Source: Spirodela intermedia
Lineage: Eukaryota; Streptophyta; Magnoliopsida; Alismatales; Araceae
Assembly (NCBI GenBank): GCA_902729315.2
Contig: LR746266.1
Coordinates: 5,710,259 to 5,774,258 of the forward strand
DNA length: 64,000 nt
Direction of reading: 5' to 3'
The position numbers were made by a program, and so were the translations under genes. Positions within the stretch are counted from its first letter, which is position 1. Every line of letters starts with the position of its first letter. Under the pieces are notes generated by a model. The model was not told the DNA's origin. It did not search any database and was given only the letters and a program-made list of their open reading frames with translations. Positions 24,101 through 35,835 of this stretch are shown here, one piece after another.

Positions 24101-27100
24101 ACCGTTATTCTGGAAAAGAAATTTCAAAGTCAGCAGCTTTTGCAGTCCAGTCACTAATGCCAAGGACGTCAGGGAACCAACTTTGGTAGATGAGCATTGT
24201 AAAATAAAATTTTCCAAGCGACTGGACACCAAAAGCCCTTGAATTATATATAATAATAACCTTCTCTTTCGAATCCACCAAATTCCTTTTCTTAATATGC
24301 ATATCTTTCTTTCTTGTCCATTAGCATCATTAAATATTAAACACGATTCGCCCACTCTTTTTTCCATTTTTTCTTCATCTGGATGACGCATATTTTTTCT
24401 TATTTCCCATAGCTTACCCAAGCGGAGAATGTCAAGAATGGTATTCCCCTTGCTTTGTATGATCTCCAATGAATCTTTAACAAGTTGTAAGGTTAAATGT
24501 GATTTATTTTTTCTGTCTAACAACACTGCATAGTAACTCCTCGCAGAAACCTAGTACAAATATGATGTCTATATACATACATAAATATGTTATGAACGGT
24601 TAATTTTACAAGCACAGCTGAAACAGACTGAAGGATGAACCATATCTTAATGAGAGATTGAATAAGATGTACAATTATATTATACAAAAGCGACTATCTT
24701 CAACTAAAGAGAGGGGAACTTGCCTTAGAGGTCGTATATTTTCTAGAATCGTTGTCACTTCCGCAGAAACCACTAGAATTTTCGTGCATTCCCTCAGTAG
24801 GGAAAGCAGCTCCACCATCAGCATTGAGAAGTACACAGTAGCAATGATCAGTTTCTGATAGGACCTAAAAAATGAAAAACGTGATGAAATTAATCGACGA
24901 AAAACCATGGCAAACTCATATGTTCACTGTATGAATAAATAAATATGAAAAAGGAGAGAAACGCGCTTTTCCTTTACAAGGGAGAAAGCTAATTCTTGTT
25001 TAACAAGTTTAATCGCGATGCATGGTATAGGATTGTTAGCACCTCTTCCAAATCAACATGAAGCAATTTAGTGAAACATTATCGGTACTACTAAGAAAGA
25101 AAATAGCAGGAAGACATGTGGTAAATGTGTCATGAGGAAGGAAAGGAAACAAAGAAACAATTGATTGAGATTATCATTTACGCTAGTGTTTTTGGCGCAT
25201 TCGCCTTTAAACATTAATCACTCTTCATATGAATAGTAGCAATTTATTATTTTTTAGACATTTTAATTAATTTAATTTATCTTGCGGGAGGTGAGCTTCT
25301 ACATTCCTGCCTACACATCTCATGGACCTCAACATTAATACGCATGCTTGAGAACTTATAGAGTAAAGTTACAGTAAAGACCGTCCCTGTATAAAACAGT
25401 TAAAGATAATGGCATCCCTGCAGAAAAAATAATGATCATTCTTAAATTGGAGTCACCAATATGGTCATAAACAATAAAGGCAGATGCAATAAACCAAAAT
25501 GGCCGAGAGAATGTCAAGAACAAATGTCTTACCACGGAATCAAAAGCGTCGTCAAAGTCGTTAATTGCAAAACAGATATTTGGATAGGCCGGAATCGTTT
25601 CTGCCTCCTGAGAGTGAAAAGTAGAATAATTGGGAGTTAAATAATCAAAATATCAGAAAAAGGATTCCCAAAGCAAGAAACACTTACTTTTCTGAAGTTC
25701 GTCTGGAAATTTACACGACTGGGGGATGCATACACTGTCTTCACTACCTATCAAAAGATAAATTTATCACCGTCATTATCATCAAACCTTCTCCTCAGCT
25801 ATCAGTCCAAAATAAAAAATATCCATAAGATCACAAACAGTACAGTAAAAGTCAATGGGATTTAGGGCAATTGCAGCTGATACAAGGGATAAAATCAATT
25901 ACTGTTCACATTTCATTCCACAATCATTATATTGACGATCGAAGAGAAGTGAATTTTTGTCCTAAAACGTACTTCTGGCCTGGTTGGTCACTAACTCATG
26001 ATCATCAAAGATGATCTGAATTAGTGGATCACTAAGCAACCACCACACAAATTTTCCATGGAACCATCAGCCTCTAAATGGGAAAGGTTATTTGCAATTT
26101 ACCTTGTACACAGGAGATAATGGTGTATCTGCTCCACTTTGATGCCTTTTTAGATCCTGAATACTGTAATGAAGATGCAGACTTAAAATGAGTAAAACAA
26201 TTATTCACGAAAAAAGTTTATAATTCAGCTATTAAGAAGGATGGCAATCGTTTTCCTTTTACAATAAATGAGAGAGAAAATAATGCATTCATATATATGG
26301 CCTAATCATATAACATCGATGATATTTCTTTATGATTCTTCCAAAATAGAAAATAGAATCATCAGTTTAATCATCAGAAGAGTGTTTAAGGCGCTCTTCT
26401 GAAGCAATATAATCATCAGTCTGCGTATCATTTAACTCTATGTTTTCTTTATGCTATGTCCAATGTTTTTCTTCTTCATAGGGTAGTGATACAAAAGAGT
26501 GTAAGGGCAGTTACAAATTCCAAAGAGTTCATTTAAACCTGACTTCTCTATGGGAAGGGAGTCTGTTAGCATATACTTTTTCATTCAATGACCACAGTTT
26601 TATTGGTAGACGACATCATAACTCCTAGAGGAAGATATAGGGCATCAATGTCAGCAACTTTAAAAAGTCAATATATGGCCTTAAGCATGGTTCTTTGTAT
26701 ATTGTTTGAGAAATCCAGTTAGCAGCAATAAAGTTCTGGTCCCATAAAAGCCAAACTGATTGTTATGTCGTTTTTTGGCACACATCCTTGGTATTTTTAT
26801 CATTAGCCTATGCTGATGGTATTCTCTTTCTTGATAATTATTTTATACGATTGATGAGACTTTAAAAGTATCTTAAAGGGGAGTTTGTGGTAAAATACTT
26901 GGATTCCAGTCTTTAAGGATCAAGGTGGCAAGAGGAAAAGTAGGCTTTCTCCTCATCTCTGAAAGAAAATATATGCGGACCTTTTACATGGAAGAGCATA
27001 GTTTAGAGTCAGAATTCAAACTACTCCCATAGAATAAAATTTAAAACGATATTTTACGAGGAAAAAAAAACGACCAGACAAAGCACGGGCTCATAATTGG

Positions 27101-28617
27101 TATACTTATCTACCTGAGAACCCATTTTTTATTAGAGTGATTAGTCAATTTATGGGAACATCATAAAAATTCTCTTGGAAAAAGCTTTTAGGAACTTAAG
27201 ATGGTACTAGAACGAACAACTAGTTTTTTGACAAATCATCGAGTTGTAGTGCCTTTTTATCCAGATACTTGGATCTTTCTGATATTCATGATCCATCTAG
27301 AGGGAAACTGAGTGCTAGGAATTTAGGAAAGTATCCCTGTACACGCGCCTCAATAAAAAATTCAGTTATTTAGGAAAAACTAAATGGGTTTAGGAGGTAT
27401 TTTCCATCACTAATGCTTAAATTGTGTTTAGGAAGATGCAGAGAAGAATTACAGGTCTACACCATAGATTAAAATTCTTTTCAACTGTGATGGTAAACGT
27501 TTAAATCAAAGTTGTGATAAATGCATAAGCCTGTAAAGAAGAAGTATGCATGGAAAATCATCACATCACTAACCTGCAAATGGCAACAGTTACTGTGAAA
27601 GATGTATGCGCTATGAAATTAAGGTAGAATGACCGTCTCCAATCCACTTCGGCATAATTTTCTCCAGCAACTTTCTCCAACTGGATCATATAAAAAAAAT
27701 TACATACAGGATGCAGCATCACTTATCTAAACATGCTCAAAAGAACCTCTAATGCGCGTCACTAGATTCTAGAGAATTTAATGACAGTCTTACTAATATC
27801 ATAGGGACCCTTGAGTATTCAGTATTTTATATGCTGTACACTTGGAAACAGTCACAGAATTATTAGCATGACTCACGAGAGTGGTGCCTCATAACTGAAT
27901 CAAACGACAGAAGCAAAAAATGGAGGACATTATAAGAGGATAAAAAATATGTTTCCTTTACCTTGGCTGCCCACCTCCGGACAAAATAAGGGGGAGCACT
28001 CTCAACATTGTCATTGAACCCATATCCATGTAAATTCTGCAAAAGAAGGGCAAAATCAAAAATCAAAACGACCTGGTTCTTATGAGTTTTCACAGAGAAT
28101 AAAGTCATTGGCGAAGTTACCATATCTTTGACGAAAAAGATGAGGTCGTCTTCGTGCCCCCCCTTAGACTCTCTTCCTCTTATGAAGTACAAATCCAACA
28201 TTTCATACCAAAACTTTACATCCATTTCGACATCTGAAGTGTCATCCTCATCTATCATCCCCTCCCTCAAGAATTTGGAATGTTGTTTCACCATAGTCAA
28301 CAATTCATATCTGAAAATATAACAGTATAAATTGTGGTTTCTTCCCGTTGATAAAAATATGTATAAGGATTTGACAAATAAACGTTCATTAATTCCATGT
28401 ACATAAAAAAAATTCTACCAAACATACATTCAAACGAAACATGGTACCCAAAGTCATAAGGTTCCTTGCATTCGAACTAAAACATTCAATGCATCACCAG
28501 ATGTGCCAGATAAATTTCGTCATTTAATTATGAAACTCACTGTCTTTGAAAAAGTTTTTCGCAAATTACAGACTTCCTTGGGTCTAGGAACAGCAATCCA
28601 TTGACTTTTGCTTTCTT
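20022..28617 (-). CDS. Conserved plant protein of unknown function, multi-exon, 5' end unresolved
   Basis: Minus-strand exons placed: 28541-about 28617, 28121-28310, 27962-28036, 27574-27680, 26103-26163, 25688-25747, 25533-25607, 24724-24864, 23744-23798, 22118-22240, 20132-20370, 20022-20045; phases agree throughout (about 408 aa). Landmarks in order: NGLLFLDPRKSVICEKLFQR, DVEMDVKFWYEMLDLYFIRG, GYGFNDNVESAPPYFVRRW, YLNFIAHTSFTVTVAIC, TPLSPVYKVVKTVYASPSRV, ETDHCYCVLLNADGGAAFP, LFSGFVSYPMVREAYEAGKS, GPGGRGEVEVAVSGVAD, AASAASEAAKQAYAAASAT and PLKCCLMSVALPWENIAHDL. I recall this as a protein conserved across land plants with no assigned function. The exon of 24724-24864 is followed by a GC donor. 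Start codon and first exons are not resolved; transcribed leader exons may lie at 29.2-29.95 kb. No catalytic motif or membrane segment was identified. Confidence 0.8.
21072..21108 (+). repeat. (GA)n microsatellite in an intron
   Basis: A perfect GA run of about 37 bases inside the 1.75-kb intron (20371-22117) of the unknown multi-exon gene. Read on the gene's own strand it is a CT run. Confidence 0.95.
26750..27330 (+). mobile_element. Decayed Ty1/copia pol fragment in an intron
   Basis: On the plus strand, antisense to the host gene and inside its intron 26164-27573, translation with several stops and frame changes gives pieces resembling copia reverse transcriptase. They occur in the right order: AYADGILF (cf. 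VYVDDI), KYLKGEFVVKYL (cf. K.L..EFE.KDLG), ISERKYM (cf. LSQRKY) and RLIGILIYL (cf. R.LVG.LIYL). No LTRs, gag or integrase were recognised nearby. This is an old, inactive remnant; the boundaries are approximate. Confidence 0.65.
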
Positions 28618-31514
28618 CTCATGGATAATAGATCACGACCACGACCACATGTTCACGGTTAACATGAGGAAAGTCGACCAGGATGACTGGGAAACATACA
28701 TTATCAAAAAATAATAATAATAAATTAAACCACGAGTTGAATCCTGAATGCCGGTACGAATATATATGGCACACAAAAGCAAACAGAAGCTTTTCAGTAT
28801 AATACCAGGGAGAAGCAATTCCCGATAAAAAAATATGTCCATGAATCAGTGATTGACTAGATCCAATGAAGGGTTCGTATTTGGAAAGATTAAGGCTGAC
28901 TAAAATGCTTATCATCAACTCTTTGCCAAGTTGCCCATAATCTGGTAACTCTTCGCTGTGGTGTGAGAGAGCAGGCTTTAATGTTTCTATGATGGAGAAC
29001 GACTTTCTATCTCAACTTTGAGGTCATTGGGTTTTACCGGTAAAAGAGGGTTTTATTTAAAGAAAGTGCAGAACAATCAACTTGCCTAAAGTCATCTCAT
29101 TGAAAAATCCAACATGGCACCTAATAAATATAAATACCGACGGTAAGGAAAACTGTCAAAGTTCTTGGAAACCAATTATCAGTTGTCAGAGTTCCTGTGA
29201 CCCTCGACCCAAGTCTAGAAAAGCTTGATATAGGGAAGTATGAAGATAATCCTCGGTCAAAGGCATCGATACGATCTGCCCGAATAAGTAAATGTAGCAC
29301 CCAAGCATAAAAGGGCCATTTGAAAATTTTAATCCATAATTAAAAGCATCAGAAAAAAATTAGAAAGAGCCCGCGTTTTGGGCATCCCTATTCCGAGTTG
29401 GATTTTCGACGCTCACGCGAGCACTCGGCGAAAGCATTTTGTGTAAAATTGTCATAATTCTCAAACGAGTCCGCTCGCCACTCTCGCCCAATGCATGATG
29501 CTACGATTTTCGAGTCTCTTTCACTTCGTTTTGTCCCCAGTAAAATACCAACACTAACAACTGTGCCAGATAACGGCGACGAATGGGATGTCAACGGAAA
29601 TGGTCATCGACCGACAAGCACAGGCATGCAGATGAACAAATCACCAGGGCCGTCATGGCAGAGGAGAAGAATACAGACTGGAATGGCACCTGGACGGTGT
29701 CCCCCCATCGGAGAGATCGCCCGAGATCACGATTTCTCCCTCCTCCATTCGCGATCATTACCTGCTCCCGACTCCAATTCTGCCACTCCAATCCCCCACC
29801 CTCGCTGAGCCTCCCCACGAATCCCCGAGCTCCAGTGATCCCCGGCGACTCGGAAAGGCCCAGCTGAGGAAGAATTAACCAAGGCCGGAATTGGGGCGCG
29901 CAACGAGCACCGGCGAGTGTCAGAGACGGTTCGTAGGAGCACCGTCAGCAACTTTCCTGAAAGACGTCAAAAGGATACTTTTCCAATTCCCATAAAGTCA
30001 GTGTCATTCTGACTAACCGCCTTCGCTACTCCCATCGAGCCCAATAGTTATTATGGGCCGGGTCAATAGTGTTGGGCTTAATTGGGCTTACATTTCTTTG
30101 TAGTATTACTTTGGACCCAAGTGCCCTTCAACCGGGGTCCCAGAGATGCTGAATACGTCAGTGTCTGTTTATAAATTTTCGATAAATCCTTTTTGTTTTC
30201 CTAATTGGAGGCAATTCCCCATGAATTTCATTCTCCTTGATTTTCTGTTGACTCGGTCGTCGGTGAGAATCTCTACTCAGTTTGTTATACCGATATTAAT
30301 GGGCCTTTCTGGGCTCTGGACCGCCGGTGGGCCCATCTCCATGCGCCAGAGAGAGAGAGAGAGAGAGAGGGAAGGAGGGAGGGAGGAGTTTGGACCTTAA
30401 ATGGGCTGATAGCTGTCGTGTGAACAAATGAGACAATTCCGGCGGCTTCATTGATTCCGGGCTCGACAAAAAACGAGGAGGGCCCACCAACATCCGCCAG
30501 GGCCCACAGAAGGAGATCTCCCACAGATAGTCACGGAAAAACGTAAAGACTGGACTTTCTTTTTTATGACGAGTAAAAGATGAGAGAATCTGAGAGGCCA
30601 GGAATCACCGGAGGAAGAAGGCCGCAGAATGTGGTCGACTGACGCCGACCCCGATCCTCATCTGCTCCGGTCGGTCACCGTCGTCATCAGCGGCGGCGGC
30701 GGCAGCGGCGGCGAGCGCCTGCGGTGACCGGAGGGCTCCCCGGGGAGGAGGTAGAACGACGGCGGAAATGCTGACCAAACGTCTCTCTCTCTCTCTCTCT
30801 CTCCCGCTAGGGGAATCCCTCATGGCCACCGGAGCCGCCACGCATCACGGGGTTTCTCTCTCCTCCGGGGCCCCGACGTGGGAGTCAAGCCGCCGTAGCC
30901 GTATCCTTGTGAATTATCGGCCGATATTCCTCGTAACCACACTGTATTAGATGGATATACTCCCCAACTTACGACCCAGCGATAATAATGAAAGCCGCCG
31001 TCACATCACATACTCTTAGGGAATGTTTCCAACTTACCAAAATAAGGTGGTGATATCTCAAGTTCCAGGCTTTTGGGAATCATAGCAGGGGAATCTGAGT
31101 TCTTAGGCCAGCCTTCTGCCACGGGAGGGCAAGCCGTCTCATTTGTCGCGGGCAGCAGACATGAAGTCAAGGTGGGGTGGGGTGGCCCCACCGGGGAGGA
31201 GATCCAGTTGGTGGGTCCCGGGTCCAAATCATCAGAGATGTTGTGCACCTCAGCACCTAATCACCAGTTAATAGGGGGGCCAACTCATTGCGAGCTTCAG
31301 TGGGCGTCCGGTATTTAATCTCGTGCGCCGTCCAATTAGTGCAGTTCCATCAGGAGCCGATGGAGGCCACGTGAACCACGCCGGACCACAATGTTGACGG
31401 TCGAGGTTGAGTCATGGAATGCTACCCCCGACTGCCAGGGAACAAGGAGGTCGTCCCTCTTCCCCAGGATCTCATCGCTTGTTGTTTGACCAGGAATTGC
31501 TCCTGCTGCTGCTG

Positions 31515-31550
<36 letters not shown>

Positions 31551-32581
31551 CCTCCAAAAAGCTGAAAAACGAGCTCGGATTAAACCCTATTAAGCCAGAC
31601 GCCTGCCATTTATTTTCTGTATGATTATATTCGAGAAATACTATGGGGCAAAGAGAGGAGGAGGGGAAAGGACAGACGCAGTCGTGATTCTAGCTCAAGT
31701 TCGATTAAATCATATATTATTTACTCCTTTTGTTTATTGATTTATTTATTTAATTTTGCATGCTTGAGTTGTCCTGCCCGAGAACACAATCGGCGGTGAT
31801 GGGAGTCAGCTTTCCTATGAAAAAAAGTTGATTTCTTGTGAAAATCATTACGTGCATTTTCTTCGTTTTTTGCATCGTTGTCAACGATTCTGAATTCAAC
31901 GGTCCAAGTCTGGGATCTGATAATTAACTGTAGATTTGAAAAAAATTGCTTGATGGAGGAATCATATTAAATAATAGAATCAGAAGGGATAATGTGAGAC
32001 TTTTTGGTGCAGGGAGCGTTGAAGAGATCTATGTCCCTTGCATAGATTTTACCCCTCAATTTAAAAAGCTACTTCTGCGACGTTTTCTAGACGCATTAAA
32101 GTATCTCCTTGTAGTGATTAAGAGTCTGATGACACCGTTGAAAGCATCCTTCGGTTTTGGAGGCATCTGGGACTGTGCTCGGCGGCGTGCGTCTCCTCCA
32201 TCGCCGCCGCCGCTGCCGCCATCGTCTCTTCCTCTCCACCTCCGGGCGGCGCGGAGAGGTCTCTGTTGTCACTTCAGTCACCCAAGGGCTTGCAACCAGA
32301 GAGAGAGGGAGAGCGGGCGAGGGGAAAAATGAATTTAGATCAAAGGGAATGATTTAGCGGTAATCAGATTAATTTGCATGGTACTATTCCCAAAAGGAGA
32401 GTCAATGTTGATAAAAGGGTCTATTTAAAGGAGACGCTACCCTCTGCGGACGAAAGTCCCCACCAGCGAGTCCCCTCTCACTCCCCCAACGTCGTCAAGA
32501 CCCCAACGCCGGCGACCCCAACGTCGTCAAGACCCAGTCTTCCCCTCCCCCCGCCGAGCTCTTCTTCTCCAGAGGCGGAAG
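28618..32581. other. Upstream region of the unknown gene and spacer to the phytosulfokine gene
   Basis: A GC-rich block at 29.5-29.95 kb ends in a good minus-strand donor at 29760-29761. An AT-rich section at 29.1-29.3 kb has an acceptor in matching phase, so these may be leader exons of the long minus-strand gene, but no in-frame ATG was found. From 30 to 32.4 kb there are GA/CT microsatellites (near 30350, 30780 and 31520) and one coding-like minus-strand stretch at 31.0-31.25 kb. The last few hundred bases should hold the phytosulfokine promoter. Confidence 0.45.
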
Positions 32582-32941
32582 ATGCAGAAAAGAGAGAACC
32601 ACGCGCTCCTCCTCCTCCTCCTCCTCCTCCTCCTCGTCGCCTTCTTCGCGCATGCCGCTCGCCCGGAGCCCGCGGAACACACGGCAGCCCGAGCGCCGTC
32701 ACTAGTAAGCGCCTTCCCCCCGGCGATCTCGCATGCCGGTGATTCTTCTCTTCTCTGCAATGGAGGGGATGATTTTCTATTGCCCGTGTTTTTGGCATCT
32801 GATTGATCTTTGCATGTTGCCCAGAAGGATTCAGGGGAGGGATCTGAGGTGGCCGTCGAGAGCTGCGGGGACGAGTGCATGATGAGGAGGACCCTGGAAG
32901 CCCATGTAGACTACATCTACACTCAGGATAATAATCCGTGA
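32582..32941 (+). CDS. PSK: Phytosulfokine precursor
   Basis: Precursor of the sulfated pentapeptide growth factor phytosulfokine, secreted and sensed by PSKR leucine-rich-repeat receptor kinases. Exons 32582-32704 and 32825-32941 join in phase and give 79 aa. The N terminus is a secretion signal with a run of ten leucines (ALLLLLLLLLLVAFFAHAA). The second exon has the conserved pre-peptide block ESCGDECMMRRTLEAHVD followed by YIYTQ at residues 71-75, the exact hormone sequence. The Asp just before Tyr71 is the usual tyrosylprotein sulfotransferase context, and a short tail (DNNP) follows. Length and two-exon layout match the family. The gene is small and easily missed by automated annotation. 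Confidence 0.95.
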
Positions 32942-35780
32942 GACCGGGGCGGCGCTGCACCGACCGCTGTTCACCTGGGTCTTCTGTTGAGCCAGGAAAC
33001 AAAGGAGATCGTTGTGGTTTGAATGGTGTTCTTGCCCTCGTGTACAGTTCTTTTAAGCTGATTTGCGCTGTAAATTGGAGGAAGCCCTACCCGCACCCTC
33101 TGTTTCCTCTCTCCTCCTCGATGGCGTCAATAATCCGTGAGAACAAAATTCATGTTGTATTTGCCGGAATTCTCTTCAACTCCTCGTGGTTTCTTACATT
33201 ACTCTGATCATCTCGATCCACCGAGAAGCACCATCCACTCGCCGACCGAGGTTTTTGCGATGGTGAGATCTTGAGGGACATAGAACACCCACACCCACCG
33301 AGGAGGGGGGATCCGTGGCAGTCTGATCTGGCCCTGTTCTTCTACACCGCCTCCCTCGCCGATCGTTTTCACGTGGAACACAGACTCGGAGGATCTCCAC
33401 CTGGATTGTATCGAACTGATGTGCAGAGATTTCAGCGCCCGAGGTCATAAAAAATCCAATTGAGGAACAGGAGGCCGATGATCAGGGTCTGTTCTAGAAG
33501 AAATCTATGATTTTGAGCGAGAAACTAGAGTACGGCAACTTTTTGATCGTTGAAAGTCTCATCGAGCAACCACAAACTGAGGATAAGAGCCGTGTTTAGA
33601 ACGACGAACCAAGCATTATTTTATGCCGACTTTAAACCCGGTAAATTTCTAAATTTTTTAAAGAGGAGATAATGTAGGGACAGATACTGTCAGAAAATTG
33701 CGTATTATTGGGAGAGATTCAAGTGATCGCGAGAAGATCAACCAGACTCGAGTTCAACGGATTATAAACAATATGAGATCATGTAGTCCAGTCATGTGAT
33801 TGAATGCATTATCTTTCCAGGAGCGTAGGACCTTCGAGGTCCCTCGGGGTCCCTCGGAAGATCAGTAGGAATGGGCTTTGTCTGTATCGTGACGATCAGC
33901 AGCTTCCCAACGAGGTCAACAATCTCATAGTGCATAGACTCGTAGCTGCTCGACGTCACCCTCGGCTTTCGGTTCCACTGACTGCAAGGAGCCATTGGTG
34001 TCACCCTCCGCAGTCAGGCCGATGCCGGCGGCTATAAGCTATCGAACTTCTGCCCTCACGCCATCTGCGGCCATCCTCTCCTGGGTTCTCTCTTTCATTC
34101 CCCTCTCTGCTGGTTTCTGGTGTCCGGAAACCTGACGTAGATAGGCACGATAACCCGAGAGAGAGAGGGACACAGAATCAGTGAGAGAGAAAGAGAGGAT
34201 GCTACCCGCTGATACTTTGCTGGTATGGACCTGTCCACCGCTCTCCTACTCAAGAAAACGATGCCATGAAACGTGTGGATCCCTCTGACAGCGGAGCTCT
34301 TGCGAATCCTGAAGAAACCCACCGACTGCAGGCCATCAGAGCTCGTGCTTCTGCGTTGAATCCGCTCCGTGATATCAGCAGAGTTCTGGAGAGGGATTGC
34401 CGTGCGGTCAGGAAGGAGAGGCCCGCGTTGAAGAGACAGGGCATCCACCGCCTGTTCGAATGTTTTGTTTAGTATGATCATCGATAGTATTTCAGTCCTA
34501 GTCGGCGAGGGGTCTTCATCGCTATCATCTTGAGCACGATGGGAAACCCAAGAGATCTTCACCGCCGATGATTGCGGGCGGCAGCTAGTGCGAGAAAAGA
34601 AGGGGCACCGAGCCCCTGTAGAGATAGAGAGAGCCCGAGACGACACCCATTGGTATCAGTGGACGCCATGCTCATGGCGCAATTTGCGGGGAGGGGCCTA
34701 TCTTGAAATCCCAAGAGTAACGAGAGATCCGGAACCAAGCTCTCCATGATCAGATGATAAGATTTTTAATTAGCTTCCATTATAGTGATAAAAAATAATC
34801 GGCTAACGAAGAAAAGTAGAATCACCCCATTCATTATTTGCTCTTCCAACGTGCGACCACGCCGCCGTTGACTTCGAGCGCAGTATCCAGCTTCTGTTCC
34901 ACAATGAATAGGTGAACCCTTCGAATTCAAAGTCGGTACTTGGGTCAAAACCACGTTGTTAATCACACGATTCAGCGGAACCATCGCCCGTTCTTACGTA
35001 ATTAGGTTAGAAACCCATGTGAATCTCTCTCGACGAAGCCGACCTCTAGCGGCATACTGGTTCGTAAGCTGGAGGTCCTCCCTTCTTGCAGAGAGGCCCT
35101 CCCTTCCCTCGCTGCGATGTCACCTTCGCCACTAACCCCCTGATTTGACCTAAAACAAGGAGACCTTCGACGAGGCTTTACCACGAGGGCCTGTCCATCG
35201 CCAGGGGCCCGCCGTCGCTCTCGCTCTTCCCCGGAGAAGCTTAACGGCGAACGGCGGCCCCTTAAAGCTCCGTCTCCGGTGGGGTTCGTTCTTCCTGACT
35301 GACCGATTTGCCAGTGTTTGAAGCCGACGAAGCGCGGGATCACTATCAAGAAGACCGAGAGCTCGTGGACAAGAACCTTATTCCATTTAAAAGCCACAAC
35401 CCGCCAACCCGAAGTATGCGTTGGGTGGCGCATGGTGCCAGAAGAAAACAGTCTTGCCCTTATCAACATGAGGAGAGAGAGAGAGAGGGAGAGAGTTGAC
35501 TTTGGGCATGGGATGGACGTGGAGGCCCACCGGCGAACAAAACGGGATCCATTAACAGGTAGTTGAGGAAACGGGACCGACAAAAGGGCTCCATGTTTTG
35601 GGCATCTCTTTGAATGGGACCCTGTGCGGATTATCAAAACTTCAACGGACAACTTGCCCAACTTGCGCCTCACTTCGCATTGTCAAAGAGTCAACGGGTC
35701 TGAAGGATAGACATTATCCAACACGGTTCCTCGGACCAATGCCCACTTACAAGGTTTGAATCATTAAATTCAACTCGGTC

Positions 35781-35824
<44 letters not shown>

Positions 35825-35835
35825 CTCGCTTCGTA
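32942..35835. other. Intergenic
   Basis: Spacer between the convergent phytosulfokine and FANCL genes. Reading frames are short and without known domains. A GA/CT run lies at 35786-35821, just downstream of the FANCL stop on that gene's strand. Confidence 0.5.
35786..35821 (+). repeat. (GA)n microsatellite
   Basis: A perfect GA run of about 36 bases, starting about 15 bases beyond the FANCL stop codon and so probably in its 3' UTR, where it reads as (TC)n. Confidence 0.95.

Noticed and set aside
24050-24526. 158-codon minus-strand open frame
   Set aside because: It lies within the GC-AG intron of the unknown gene, does not match its family and has no in-phase junction with neighbouring exons.
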